Counted from the stretch's first letter, positions 25,084 to 33,677 are shown. The stretch: DNA of 35,484 nucleotides from Bacteroidaceae bacterium (GCA_017448825.1 JAFSKR010000007.1:1-35484), one strand, 5' to 3'. The notes: generated by a model from the letters alone, not told the origin. Made by a program: numbers and translations.

Positions 25084-25848
25084 TTACTTCACCATCACCT
25101 TCTTGCCCTTCACGATGTAGATGCCTTTCTGGAGACCATTTACGTTGTCTGCCACTTTGACACCAGAGAGGTTATATACCTCCACCTTTTCGTTGGCCTT
25201 GGCAACGGCATTGATGGCAGTCACGTCACTGCCGATGTGGTTGGTGGTCAACAGTGTAGAGTTACCGTTGGACAGCTGGATGTAGCAGCGAGTGGCAAGG
25301 AAACCGCTGGTAATGTCATCCACATTCACGAAAGTAGCTTCCGCATTGTCCTTCGCCAGAATACCATACAGACCTTGTGCCTTAGTCTTCATTCTGGCAC
25401 AAGCCATAGTGACTGTCTCACCTGTGCCTTCTGCCGTGAAGGTCAGTTCCGCTGTAGCATCAACCACAGCTTTGCTGTCGCTCTTGAACTTCTTCGTACC
25501 AGTCTCGCCTGTGTAGTAGAGGATGTAAGGTGTATTGGCCTTGATGCCTTCTGCCTTGCAGTTTTGGAAATTCAAGCGGATGTTGCTCCCGTCGTTCTCG
25601 ACACCCACCAACTTCTCCAGACGGCAATCATTGCCAAATGTCTCATTCACCTGCTCTTCAGTCATCGAGAAAGGCAGGGCAATGGTGTTCCAACCGTTAA
25701 AGACATAACGGCTCACCGATACGGGCAGAGTCTTACCATTGTACTTTGCAATGTTAGTTCCCTGATACGTGCTCAGTGTCAGCGACTCCTGAGCCGATGC
25801 GCTGATGCAACCAAGTGCAAAAGCTGCCATGAGTAATACTTTCTTCAT
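25084..25848 (-). CDS. Exported protein with type IX-like C-terminal sorting tail
   Basis: A 254-residue protein with a signal peptide (MKKVLLMAAFALGCISASAQ). The middle (SRYVFNGWNTIALPFSMTEE, then NTPYILYYTGE) resembles the beta-rich domains found in many Prevotella surface proteins. The last about 35 residues (VEVYNLSGVKVADNVNGL, then KGIYIVKGKKVMVK) have the look of a type A Por/T9SS C-terminal signal: a short beta-sandwich with YNLSG, GIYIV and a basic end. I infer transport by type IX secretion and surface anchoring or release. Function beyond that is unknown. It lies 32 nt downstream of fbp on the same strand, and an AT-rich leader precedes it. Confidence 0.82.
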   Translation of the reverse strand: MKKVLLMAAFALGCISASAQESLTLSTYQGTNIAKYNGKTLPVSVSRYVFNGWNTIALPFSMTEEQVNETFGNDCRLEKLVGVENDGSNIRLNFQNCKAEGIKANTPYILYYTGETGTKKFKSDSKAVVDATAELTFTAEGTGETVTMACARMKTKAQGLYGILAKDNAEATFVNVDDITSGFLATRCYIQLSNGNSTLLTTNHIGSDVTAINAVAKANEKVEVYNLSGVKVADNVNGLQKGIYIVKGKKVMVK

Positions 25849-25880
25849 ACGTTTAATAATTAATTATGTATAACAAAACT

Positions 25881-27887
25881 TTATTTTACTTCTTTGATGA
25901 ATCCGTTCCTATAGGCGAAGAGTAGGCGTTTCAGGTTCTCCACCTTAGTTTTCAGCACTTTTCCCTTGTCGGTATCCTTCACATACATACGCTGCGAATT
26001 CAGTTCCACAATCTGGGTCGAACTCTTGATGTCATCTCCGTTCTGGATGGCATCTTCGGCAGAGCGGAAGGGTTGATGTTGCACGAGGTCAAGCCCACGG
26101 CTGTGGAACGTCAGTGTGTAACCAGCGATGCCCGTTTCAGGTTGATAGGCACGTGAGAAACCGCCGTCGATGACCAGCAATTTACCATTTGCCTTGATGG
26201 GAGTTTCACCCTTCAGCACCTTCACGGGTGTGTGTCCGTTGATGATATGACGGTGCTTTCCCTCCACGCCGAAATCGTCGAGAATCATATCGACAGTCTT
26301 CTCGTCGTTGTTGTACTGATAGTAGTAACCCTTTGTCTCCGTGTGGGTTGACTTTTCCTTGATGAAGTACCGCTCGAATGTAGTCATCTTGTCCTTATCG
26401 AACAGCGGTGAGTCTTTGCCGCACCAAAGGTACCAAATATAGTCCTTGGCAAAGTGCTTCCGCTCACGGGGCGTGTCGCTGTTGAAGGCTTCTCTCACCA
26501 AATGCCCCGTTTTCTTCATCAGGGCCATGCCCTTATACTTCTTGCCGCCAATTTCCACCTCTTTCAGGGTACCGTCAGCGTTGAGTGGCACGGTGGCATG
26601 ATACATGAGGTTGCTGTTTGCGATGGAGTACATCCCACCATGTGCCAACAGGCATTGGATGTGGCGTTGCAGTTTATCGCTCGTTCTGAACGAGTGTTCC
26701 AGTTTTGCCATGAGCGATTCCTCCTCCTCTGTCAAGGCATTGGGGTTATCCTTATCCACTGTGGGCAGGAAGGTGTCAAGCATCTCATACTCCTTGCCGT
26801 CGATGAAGCAAGTTCCGTTCTGGAAGTAGATGTGTTCCAACATCTTGCGTCCCGCCATGTCAAACTCGGGACGGCGGTCTATAATCTTTGCCTCCTCTTT
26901 GAACTGGATGATGGTAATCGCCTTGTGCATCTGTGCAATGAGGCGATTGGTTTTCTTGTCGTGCTGGCTCTCCTTAGTCAACTCGTTGGCCGTGAATTGT
27001 TTGCACGGATCATCTTTATAGGTTTCCATGGCAAAGGTCGCCAAGGGCAGGAGGTTGATGCCGTAGCCATCCTCCAGCGTGGCAAGATTGCCATAACGAA
27101 GCGAAAGCCTCAGTACATTAGCGATACAAGCCCTGTTGCCTGCCGCTGCCCCAAACCATTCAATGTCGTGGTTGCCCCACACGATGTCGAAGTGATGGTA
27201 GTGCATCAGTGTCTCCATGATGAGATGGGCACCAGGACCACGGTCGAAGATGTCGCCTAACAGATGCAACCTGTCAATGGCAAGACGCTGAATCAAGTTG
27301 CAGATGGACACGATGAAGTGGTCTGCACGTTGTGTATCGATGATGGTCTGCACAATCACGTTATAGTACTGATGACGCTTCTCGCCCACACCGCTGTGGC
27401 TCTCATGCAACAGTTCCTCGATGATGTAACCGAACTCTTCGGGCAACTCCTTTCTGATTTTACTCCGCGTGTATTTCGAACTTACCTCTCTCAGCACTTT
27501 TATCAACTGATTCAACGTAATCACGTAGAAATCCTCCATATTGGTCTCTGCCGCCTTGATGCGTTGAAGTTTTGCCTCGGGATAATAAATCAACGTGCAC
27601 AGTTCCTGTTTCTCTGCCAGTCTCAAGGTGGGACCGAAGATTTCCTCCACCTTCCGTTTCACATACCCCGACGCATTCCGCAGCACATGGTTGAAAGCAT
27701 CGCTTTCGCCATGTGGGTCGCTGATGAAGTGCTCCGTCGGCTTCGGCAAGTTCAGGATTGCCTCCAGATTGATAATCTCGCAGCTTGCCTCTGCCACGTT
27801 AGGGTAGCTTTGCGCCAGCAGTTGCAGGTATCTGAGGTCTTCCTTGATTTCCTCTTCCGTCAATATGTTTTCCTTCAGGGTCTCCAT
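25881..27887 (-). CDS. fbp: Fructose-1,6-bisphosphatase class III
   Basis: A 668-residue cytoplasmic gluconeogenic enzyme removing the 1-phosphate of fructose 1,6-bisphosphate. It carries the calcineurin-like metallophosphatase motifs in order: FISDPHGESDAF (Asp57, His59), LLGDIFDRGPGAH, VWGNHDIEWFG and IINGHTPVKV, with VIDGGFSRAY near the C-terminus. The size and motif set are those of the Bacillus-type class III enzyme, also common in Bacteroidota, and unlike class I or II FBPases. The ATG at 27887 (METLKENILTEEE) is chosen over 27935 because a promoter (27906-27936) overlaps the longer version. Confidence 0.95.
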   Translation of the reverse strand: METLKENILTEEEIKEDLRYLQLLAQSYPNVAEASCEIINLEAILNLPKPTEHFISDPHGESDAFNHVLRNASGYVKRKVEEIFGPTLRLAEKQELCTLIYYPEAKLQRIKAAETNMEDFYVITLNQLIKVLREVSSKYTRSKIRKELPEEFGYIIEELLHESHSGVGEKRHQYYNVIVQTIIDTQRADHFIVSICNLIQRLAIDRLHLLGDIFDRGPGAHLIMETLMHYHHFDIVWGNHDIEWFGAAAGNRACIANVLRLSLRYGNLATLEDGYGINLLPLATFAMETYKDDPCKQFTANELTKESQHDKKTNRLIAQMHKAITIIQFKEEAKIIDRRPEFDMAGRKMLEHIYFQNGTCFIDGKEYEMLDTFLPTVDKDNPNALTEEEESLMAKLEHSFRTSDKLQRHIQCLLAHGGMYSIANSNLMYHATVPLNADGTLKEVEIGGKKYKGMALMKKTGHLVREAFNSDTPRERKHFAKDYIWYLWCGKDSPLFDKDKMTTFERYFIKEKSTHTETKGYYYQYNNDEKTVDMILDDFGVEGKHRHIINGHTPVKVLKGETPIKANGKLLVIDGGFSRAYQPETGIAGYTLTFHSRGLDLVQHQPFRSAEDAIQNGDDIKSSTQIVELNSQRMYVKDTDKGKVLKTKVENLKRLLFAYRNGFIKEVK

Positions 27888-27905
27888 GGAATAGTGTTTA
27901 CGGCA

Positions 27906-27936
27906 CAAAAATATGAAAAAAAGATGAAAGGACAAA
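27906..27936 (-). promoter_or_regulatory. Promoter of fbp
   Basis: On the minus strand TTTG (27933-27936), a 19-bp spacer and TATTTTTG (27906-27913) match the Bacteroidota consensus. The fbp ATG is 18 bp downstream of the -7 box. Confidence 0.65.
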
Positions 27937-27984
27937 TAGTTTTGGAAAAAATATCAAACAAAGTGGTGATTTCTTCATGCTTTT

Positions 27985-29652
27985 TCACCGTTTGCATTGA
28001 AATTGGAAATCCTCCAAAGTACATATCGACTTCTCCTTGACCTCTGATGAGAATTTCAGGAAGATGGCGTGCTTGCCTTCTAACTGGCTGATGGCTGACA
28101 GCTCAACCTTCAGTTCTGTCAGTGTTTTAGGCATATCGGCCTTTAAGTCAATGGTGCCCAGCAATTGACCTCCACGAGATTCCCATGGACTGTCAACCAT
28201 AATGTCAATCGTTCCGTCAACACCTTCGGGGGTAAGGTTCAGCAAAAGGGCTATATCTTGTTTCCCTTTCGTGATGTCAAAATTGAAGTACTTGTAACCC
28301 ACGATGGAGCCGTCTGTATTGTTGACTACAGGGTTGGAGTTGTCGGGGAGGCTGTAAGGCGCGTCAAATTTTTTCTCTGTGCCGTAAGAAGCAGCCACAT
28401 ACGAACCGTAAAACGTATTATTAGGCCATTCATGGACAGCCACTTTCGGACCTGTGTACCAACAGGCGATTCCTGCCGAATGACGCTCCAGTGGGTTCAG
28501 TCCTTCCAGCGAGAAGCCTTCAGAAGTGTATTCGCCTTCGCTGATTTCCACCTTGCCGCCTTCGCCTTCTTCCACCAGCACTTCGATAGGTGCCACCATC
28601 GCTTGGCGGGCATACTCGTCAGTGCCTGTCTGGCGATGGTAGAACACGTACCACTGACCATTGATTTCGCAAATACTGCCGTGGGTGTTGCCATCAACAG
28701 TGGCTGTGGCGATGACATTGCCTTGCTCATCCGTTCCACGGGCACGACCATCTATGATAGTGCCGCCGTATGTGAAGGGACCCATCGGGTGGTCGCTGTA
28801 TGCGTATGCCAGTGTGTAGTTTGATCTGGGAAGGCCGAACTCACCCTCTTTCGTGAAACGGCTGTAGATGAAGACATACTTGTCCTTGATTTTGCGGATG
28901 GACGATGCTTCATAGAAACTGAAATCGCCTTCTTGCTCCATGCCTGAAACCATGTCCTCCACAATTTCCGTGTCAGGTTTCACCGTTGCCATCGTGTTGG
29001 GGTCGAGTTCGGCTGCGTATGAGCGTCCAAAGCCCCAGTAGCCATAGATACGTCCATCGTCATCAACAAACACGGCAGGGTCAAAGCGTAGCACACCGTC
29101 CGTCTGATTAGGGTCTTCTTTGCTCCAGTTGCACACCTCGAAAGGACCATCAGGCCTTGAACTCTTGCACACCATGCCATTGCGACCTCCGCACTGATTG
29201 TTGGGATACAGGTAGTAAGTCTTGGTTCCGTCGGGAGCCGTCACCAGGGTCACGTCGGGAGCATAGAGCACGTCTGCCAGACTATCGGGTGTAAACAGCT
29301 CACCATTGGCGTTCCTGTTGACACTAAAGATGACACCATCGTAGCGCCATTGTGTCAGACTATCGACAGATGCCGACCACACTACTTGGTCACGTCCACA
29401 GTAGGCTGTTACCAGATTATCGTGAGAGCCATAGATATAAACCCGCAATTTCCCTGGCTGGTCGGGGTCTTCAAACACGTATGGCTCACCGTCGGGGATG
29501 TGTTCCCACAGAGGCAGATAGGGATTGCCTGGCGTAGTGAGTGCGTTCTGTGCAACATCTGAAGTTTCGGCACATGAGGAAAAGAGGGTAGGGGCACTGA
29601 GAGCAGCTGCCACAAGGCCGATGAGACCACAAGATAGATTTCCTTTTTTCAT
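27985..29652 (-). CDS. GH43 family glycosidase, lipoprotein, with CBM6-like C-terminus
   Basis: A 555-residue predicted lipoprotein (signal ending TLFSSC, lipidated Cys27). The GH43 five-bladed propeller holds the expected acidic residues: Asp62 in YVFEDPD (candidate base), Asp191 in RFDPAVFVDDDG (pKa modulator) and Glu248 in FYEASSI (acid), with VLYAPDVTLV between. Residues from about 385 to the end form a beta-sandwich resembling CBM6 (YKYFNFDI, TIDIMVDSPWESRGG, AIFLKFSS). GH43 enzymes act on arabinan, xylan or related side chains; the specificity is not readable here. No SusC/SusD pair is present. It starts 66 nt after the phosphoesterase gene without a clear promoter, so the two may share a transcript. 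Confidence 0.9.
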   Translation of the reverse strand: MKKGNLSCGLIGLVAAALSAPTLFSSCAETSDVAQNALTTPGNPYLPLWEHIPDGEPYVFEDPDQPGKLRVYIYGSHDNLVTAYCGRDQVVWSASVDSLTQWRYDGVIFSVNRNANGELFTPDSLADVLYAPDVTLVTAPDGTKTYYLYPNNQCGGRNGMVCKSSRPDGPFEVCNWSKEDPNQTDGVLRFDPAVFVDDDGRIYGYWGFGRSYAAELDPNTMATVKPDTEIVEDMVSGMEQEGDFSFYEASSIRKIKDKYVFIYSRFTKEGEFGLPRSNYTLAYAYSDHPMGPFTYGGTIIDGRARGTDEQGNVIATATVDGNTHGSICEINGQWYVFYHRQTGTDEYARQAMVAPIEVLVEEGEGGKVEISEGEYTSEGFSLEGLNPLERHSAGIACWYTGPKVAVHEWPNNTFYGSYVAASYGTEKKFDAPYSLPDNSNPVVNNTDGSIVGYKYFNFDITKGKQDIALLLNLTPEGVDGTIDIMVDSPWESRGGQLLGTIDLKADMPKTLTELKVELSAISQLEGKHAIFLKFSSEVKEKSICTLEDFQFQCKR

Positions 29653-29718
29653 GACAAAGAATGCGATGATAGGTTACTGGTTTATACGATTATTGGTCGA
29701 TTTTGTACGATTGTCGAA

Positions 29719-31401
29719 TCATTCTCCAAACAAAATTTTTCTTTCCCTTTCGATGGCTTTTCCCACCCAATCTTCGGGGATAAACCGCCAATGGCAATGA
29801 GGTTGCGGATTGATGGTTCCGAGTTCCTTGATGTACTCCATCAAATAGTATCGGATGTCGTGTTCGCTGATGTTGATGATGCGTGAATCAATATCCTCTT
29901 TTGACAAACCAGCGCCTTTGGTCAGCAGTTCTCCGCCTCCATTGGCACGGTAGGCTGTCATGGCAACGGTGTACGTCTTATCCATGAGGAAAGGGGTGCC
30001 GTCTTCCATCGAGTGTATGTGCACCTTCTCTCCTTCGGGTTTCGTCACATCCACCTCATACCGTATGCCAGCAGCCGAATCGAAGTTGAAGATGAAGTTC
30101 TTGAATCCCATTCGTTCGGGGTTACTCTTCATGGGGCTGATGATCATCATGGGGTCATTGGGCGAGTGCATCTGTTGGGTCCAACTGGCATAACTCATTT
30201 CCAAATAACGTTTGATTTCCATTCCGGTCAGTTGGAGTGTGTACAGATGATCCTCAAAACGATAGAGGTCGAAGAGGTTGCTCACGTATATGTCACCAGC
30301 TTCGATGGCAGCGTTGAAGAAGAGAGGGGCAGTGAACGACAGGTCGGCTTGGCTGACTTTCAACTGAAGTGCTTGAATCAAGTCAATGTAGGCAGATGAG
30401 CCGAAGTAGGCTTCTGACACGTCCACGCGACTCTGAAATGTGCCTATTTTCTGGGATGCAAATCGTTTCACCTCATGGAAAGGGTATGAGAAATGCCGTC
30501 TGAAAGAGTTGGCATGCTGGTTATGCAGCGTCCCGATATAGTTGAGGGCACATTGTGTCTCATGGCTGGTCACCTTGCCCGTCTTGTCTATTCTGAAATC
30601 GACATCCACGACTGCCACGCTGTAGGCATAACATCCAGGGTTGATACATGGTACATTTCTTCCCCCACGTGTGGTCACCTCTTCCATATTGTTCACATGG
30701 TCATGTGCATAGAGAATCAAGTCAAAACCTTCCACATTCTCTGCCGTTTCCCGTGTGGAATTTTCCTTATACTCAGGAGTCACAATGCCTTCGTCCATTC
30801 CCGAGTGCATCAGTCCGATGATAAAGTCTGGCGTCTCTTCCTCCTTCACAATTTTCATCCATCGTTCCGCACTTTCTCGGATGTCATCGAAACGTAGTCC
30901 CTTCCAGATTTCCTTGGGAATCCAGTGAGGGATAGCTGGCGTGATAAAGCCCATCACAGCAATTTTCAATCCCTGCCGATAGAAGACTTCGTAGGGCTGG
31001 AAATAGGGTTCACCTGTGGTGGTATCGATAACGTTTGCACCCAAAATAGGGAAGTTACACTCTTTCACATACTTGTCAAAGATGTGTCTTCCCATCTCAA
31101 TGTCATGGTTGCCTATCACCGCCACATCATAACCGATGTAATTACAGATGTCTGCCACGCGGTGACGTGAGGTTTCGCAATGATTGTTGAAGTAGTATGC
31201 CGTCGGCTCGCCTTGCAACATATCTCCACCATCAATCAGCAGGGTGCTGCCAGGACTGTCCTGTACGGCTTTTGCCACGAACGCATGTACGCGCTGGAGG
31301 CTTCCTTTGCCCCAGTGCAAATGGCGGAAGTCATACGGGAAATAGTTTCCGTGCACATCCGCCGTGAAGATAATTTTCAGATGTTTGGTCTCAGCGCTCA
31401 T
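29719..31401 (-). CDS. 5'-nucleotidase / 2',3'-cyclic phosphodiesterase family metallophosphoesterase
   Basis: A 560-residue two-domain enzyme. The N-terminal metallophosphatase domain has FTADVHGNYFP (Asp15, His17), LIDGGDMLQGEP, AVIGNHDIEMG, GLMHSGMDEG and YAHDHVNN; the C-terminal 5'-nucleotidase domain (from about 340) ends with the substrate-stacking region and MTAYRANGGGELL. Relatives hydrolyse nucleotides and are usually exported. The ATG at 31401 is chosen because a consensus promoter lies at 31439-31470; this version has no signal peptide. The frame is open upstream through a hydrophobic stretch (IFFGFVSAYAYLCWL) without an ATG, discussed as a finding. Confidence 0.88.
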   Translation of the reverse strand: MSAETKHLKIIFTADVHGNYFPYDFRHLHWGKGSLQRVHAFVAKAVQDSPGSTLLIDGGDMLQGEPTAYYFNNHCETSRHRVADICNYIGYDVAVIGNHDIEMGRHIFDKYVKECNFPILGANVIDTTTGEPYFQPYEVFYRQGLKIAVMGFITPAIPHWIPKEIWKGLRFDDIRESAERWMKIVKEEETPDFIIGLMHSGMDEGIVTPEYKENSTRETAENVEGFDLILYAHDHVNNMEEVTTRGGRNVPCINPGCYAYSVAVVDVDFRIDKTGKVTSHETQCALNYIGTLHNQHANSFRRHFSYPFHEVKRFASQKIGTFQSRVDVSEAYFGSSAYIDLIQALQLKVSQADLSFTAPLFFNAAIEAGDIYVSNLFDLYRFEDHLYTLQLTGMEIKRYLEMSYASWTQQMHSPNDPMMIISPMKSNPERMGFKNFIFNFDSAAGIRYEVDVTKPEGEKVHIHSMEDGTPFLMDKTYTVAMTAYRANGGGELLTKGAGLSKEDIDSRIINISEHDIRYYLMEYIKELGTINPQPHCHWRFIPEDWVGKAIERERKILFGE

Positions 31402-31438
31402 GGTCGGTTTTGGTGTTGAATCTGTCACATTCAGCCAA

Positions 31439-31470
31439 CAAAGGTACGCATAAGCGGACACAAAACCAAA
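31439..31470 (-). promoter_or_regulatory. Promoter of the phosphoesterase (and possibly GH43) gene
   Basis: On the minus strand TTTG (31467-31470), a 20-bp spacer and TACCTTTG (31439-31446) match the Bacteroidota consensus exactly, 37 bp upstream of the ATG at 31401. Confidence 0.72.
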
Positions 31471-31561
31471 GAAAATGCCACTTTTCTTCGATTTTGCCTC
31501 GTGCGAACCTCTTTGGCAAGGCCTGATGCTCCCCAATGGAGACAAGATAGAAACAGAAAAA

Positions 31562-31591
31562 GCGAAGGACTTCGGGGTTGAAGTCCTTCGC
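31562..31591. terminator. Terminator of rng
   Basis: GCGAAGGACTTC (31562-31573) pairs perfectly with GAAGTCCTTCGC (31580-31591) around a 6-nt loop. On the minus strand it is followed by TTTTTCTG and lies about 50 nt after the rng stop; a shorter T run also follows on the plus strand. Confidence 0.88.
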
Positions 31592-31638
31592 CTTTTGTGG
31601 TCTTGCAAGTCTGTGAATCGCGAAGTAAGCTGAAAAAA

Positions 31639-33213
31639 TCAAAGGTCTTCCACTTCCTCGGTCATGTCGATGTCGTTACCCTTGGGGTCAACGAACTTAT
31701 ACTGAAGGAAACCGAGTTGTTGGCTGGGATAAACCTTTACGCCGAATCCATATGTCATTTGCCATCTGAGATAGAGACTGAAGAGTCCTTTGGTAATGAA
31801 GGCTTCAACGTATGGGTTCACATAGAGCTTAAACTTCTTCTGACCAAGATTGTTGACAATGTAGTCGATTTTGCGTTCGAGCGTGTCGGTGAAGAGGATG
31901 GACGACTTGATGCTGCCTTTGCCGAGACACGTGGGACAAACCTCTTCCACGTGCATATCCATAGCGGGGCGCACTCGTTGTCGGGTAATCTGCATCAGTC
32001 CGAACTTGCTCAGGGGCAGGATGTTGTGCTTGGCGCGGTCACCTTTCATCAGTAAAGTCATCTGCTCATAGAGTTTCTGACGATGCTCGGCACTATCCAT
32101 GTCTATGAAATCGACAACGATGATGCCGCCCATGTCGCGCAGACGCAGCTGGCGTGCCAGTTCTTCGGCCGCTTCCATGTTCACCACGAAAGCGTTTTCC
32201 TCCTGGCTGTCCAGGCCTCGGTTGCGGTTGCCCGAGTTCACGTCCACCACGTGCAGTGCCTCTGTGTGCTCAATGATGAGGTAGGCTCCGTGCTTGAAGC
32301 TGACTGTGCGTCCCAGTCCCGACTTCATCTGCTTCGTCACTCCGAAGTTGTCGAAGATGGGTGCATTGCCCTTGTAGAGTTTGACAATCGACTCACACTC
32401 TGGCGCTATCAGGCCGACATACTTCTTCACCTCCTTATAGACATCCTCGTTGTTCACTTGGATGCTTTCGTAAGATGGGTTAAAAAGGTCGCGCAGCATG
32501 GAGACAGTTCGTCCAGTTTCTTCGTGTGCAAGTACTGGCAGACTTGTTGCTTTCTGAACCTTTACCAAGCAATCGTTCCATGACTCGACGAGCATGCTCA
32601 TCTCGTTGTTCAGTTCGGCGGCTCTCTTGCCCTCCGCAACGGTTCTGACGATTACTCCAAAGTTTCTTGGTCTGATGCTCTGAATGAGCTGCTTCAGGCG
32701 TGCACGTTCTTCCTTCGACTTGATTTTTGAACTGACGTTCACCTTCTCGTCAAACGGTATCAGCACGAGATACCGTCCTGCAAAAGAGATTTCGCCAGTC
32801 AGCCGGGGGCCTTTCGTGTTGATGGGCTCTTTGGTGATTTGCACCATCACCTCCTGCCCCAGTTCCAGCACGTCCTGAATGCTTCCTGTCTTCTCCAGCT
32901 TCGACTGCACGACAGCCTTAGCCATAGGTGCAAGCTTTCGTCGGTCGCTTACCACCTGCTTCACATATTTCTCCAAAGAGAGAAAATGTGTGCCTAAATC
33001 TTGGTAGTGCAGAAATGCTTCGCGTTCATGACCTACATCGACAAAACATGCATTGAGTGCCGGCATGATTTTCTTCACTTTACCGGCGTAGATGTTGCCT
33101 ACGGAGTACTTGCTGTCCTGACCTTCCTTCTGGAACTCAACGAGTTTCTGATCTTCGAGCAGGGCGATAGTCACTTCTTTCGGCTGAGCATCGATGATGA
33201 GTTCGCTGGTCAT
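31639..33213 (-). CDS. rng: Ribonuclease E/G family endoribonuclease
   Basis: A 524-residue RNA-processing and decay enzyme. The S1-like RNA-binding domain spans about 36-110 (SVGNIYAGKVKKIMPALNAC, FVDVGHEREAFLHYQDL). The 5' sensor/RNase H-like region includes GPRLTGEISFAGRYLVLIPF, and the DNase I-like catalytic block GGIIVVDFIDMD carries the Mg2+ Asp residues. CPTCLGKG is the Zn-link that supports oligomerisation. There is no long C-terminal degradosome scaffold, so it is RNase G-like in length. The ATG at 33213 (MTSELIIDAQ) is chosen; the longer frame from 33333 reads through structured leader RNA. It follows the small ribosomal-protein gene by a 175-nt structured leader. Confidence 0.94.
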   Translation of the reverse strand: MTSELIIDAQPKEVTIALLEDQKLVEFQKEGQDSKYSVGNIYAGKVKKIMPALNACFVDVGHEREAFLHYQDLGTHFLSLEKYVKQVVSDRRKLAPMAKAVVQSKLEKTGSIQDVLELGQEVMVQITKEPINTKGPRLTGEISFAGRYLVLIPFDEKVNVSSKIKSKEERARLKQLIQSIRPRNFGVIVRTVAEGKRAAELNNEMSMLVESWNDCLVKVQKATSLPVLAHEETGRTVSMLRDLFNPSYESIQVNNEDVYKEVKKYVGLIAPECESIVKLYKGNAPIFDNFGVTKQMKSGLGRTVSFKHGAYLIIEHTEALHVVDVNSGNRNRGLDSQEENAFVVNMEAAEELARQLRLRDMGGIIVVDFIDMDSAEHRQKLYEQMTLLMKGDRAKHNILPLSKFGLMQITRQRVRPAMDMHVEEVCPTCLGKGSIKSSILFTDTLERKIDYIVNNLGQKKFKLYVNPYVEAFITKGLFSLYLRWQMTYGFGVKVYPSQQLGFLQYKFVDPKGNDIDMTEEVEDL

Positions 33214-33249
33214 TTTTGCTTTACCTATTATGTTTTTAGTGGGTTGGGG

Positions 33250-33350
33250 TCGGCACATTCTGTCCGATGACAGAATAGCCGATACAGAAAAGAGCAGCCC
33301 ATCACATGATGCCCCTAAGTAGGGGTGGTTCATAGTTAGGGTCTGCTCTT
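33250..33350 (-). promoter_or_regulatory. Structured 5' leader of rng (candidate autoregulatory RNA)
   Basis: Two strong elements precede rng on the minus strand. One (33290-33350) has an 8-bp closing stem AAGAGCAG/CTGCTCTT enclosing a CCCCT/AGGGG hairpin (33312-33325) and a CATC/GATG hairpin, giving a possible three-way junction. The other (33250-33282) has TCGGC/GCCGA around an 8-bp ATTCTGTC/GACAGAAT stem with an ATCG tetraloop. Neither has a terminator-like T run. E. coli rne is known to autoregulate through hairpins in its 5' UTR; a similar role here is inference. Confidence 0.6.
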
Positions 33351-33388
33351 GGTTCTGCCGTCTGTAAGAAATGCAGAGTTTCTCAACT

Positions 33389-33478
33389 CTACTTGCTCTT
33401 ATGACGATTCTTTCTCAGTCTCTTCTTACGTTTGTGAGTAGAGATCTTGTGTCTTTTCTTCTTCTTACCGTTTGGCAT
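33389..33478 (-). CDS. 29-residue AURKAIP1/COX24-type (bS22/mS38-like) ribosomal protein
   Basis: A very short gene (29 codons plus TAG) encoding MPNGKKKKRHKISTHKRKK followed by RLRKNRHKSK. Over half of the residues are Lys, Arg or His. The pattern, with THKRKKRLRKNRHK, is that of the AURKAIP1/COX24 C-terminal domain, the family of mitochondrial mS38 and mycobacterial bS22, tiny proteins that bind 16S-type rRNA in the small subunit; Bacteroidota have a conserved copy of about this size. A consensus -7 box and a strong leader hairpin lie upstream. rng follows after 175 nt on the same strand, and a small AGAGTT/AACTCT hairpin lies at the stop codon. Confidence 0.85.
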   Translation of the reverse strand: MPNGKKKKRHKISTHKRKKRLRKNRHKSK

Positions 33479-33528
33479 AGTTGTTGAAAATTTAGTTGTT
33501 TATAATTTGGTTTATTGTTGCATTTCAG

Positions 33529-33554
33529 TGGGGGAAAGTCCACCTTCCTCCCCA
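33529..33554 (-). promoter_or_regulatory. 5'-terminal leader hairpin of the small ribosomal-protein gene
   Basis: On the minus strand TGGGG-A-GGAAG and CTTTC-CCCCA form a 10-bp stem with one bulged A and a 5-nt GTGGA loop. It begins only a few nucleotides after the predicted transcription start (near 33558) and about 50 nt before the ATG, so it may stabilise the mRNA or act as a ribosomal-protein type feedback site (inference). Confidence 0.55.
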
Positions 33555-33563
33555 TTTGAGGTG

Positions 33564-33571
33564 CAAATTTA
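33564..33571 (-). promoter_or_regulatory. -7 promoter element for the small ribosomal protein (and rng)
   Basis: TAAATTTG on the minus strand matches TAnnTTTG. A T-rich stretch lies about 21 bp upstream as a weak -33 element. Confidence 0.55.
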
Positions 33572-33619
33572 GTGCTTTTTCTTGAAAGAAGAAAATTTTT
33601 CTTGCTGAAAATACTGAAG

Positions 33620-33654
33620 TTGCTATGAATAATCGGTAAAAACCCCTAAATTTG
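33620..33654 (+). promoter_or_regulatory. Promoter for the DUF3078 gene
   Basis: TAAATTTG (33647-33654) matches TAnnTTTG; TTG (33620-33622) is 24 bp upstream, slightly longer than usual. The ATG is 23 bp downstream of the -7 box. Confidence 0.55.
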
Positions 33655-33677
33655 CACAAAAATTAGAAATATACCTG

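Noticed and set aside
33214-33333. 40-residue N-terminal extension of RNase E/G
   Set aside because: It reads through the structured leader and lacks similarity to the conserved N-terminus, which starts MTSELIIDAQ.
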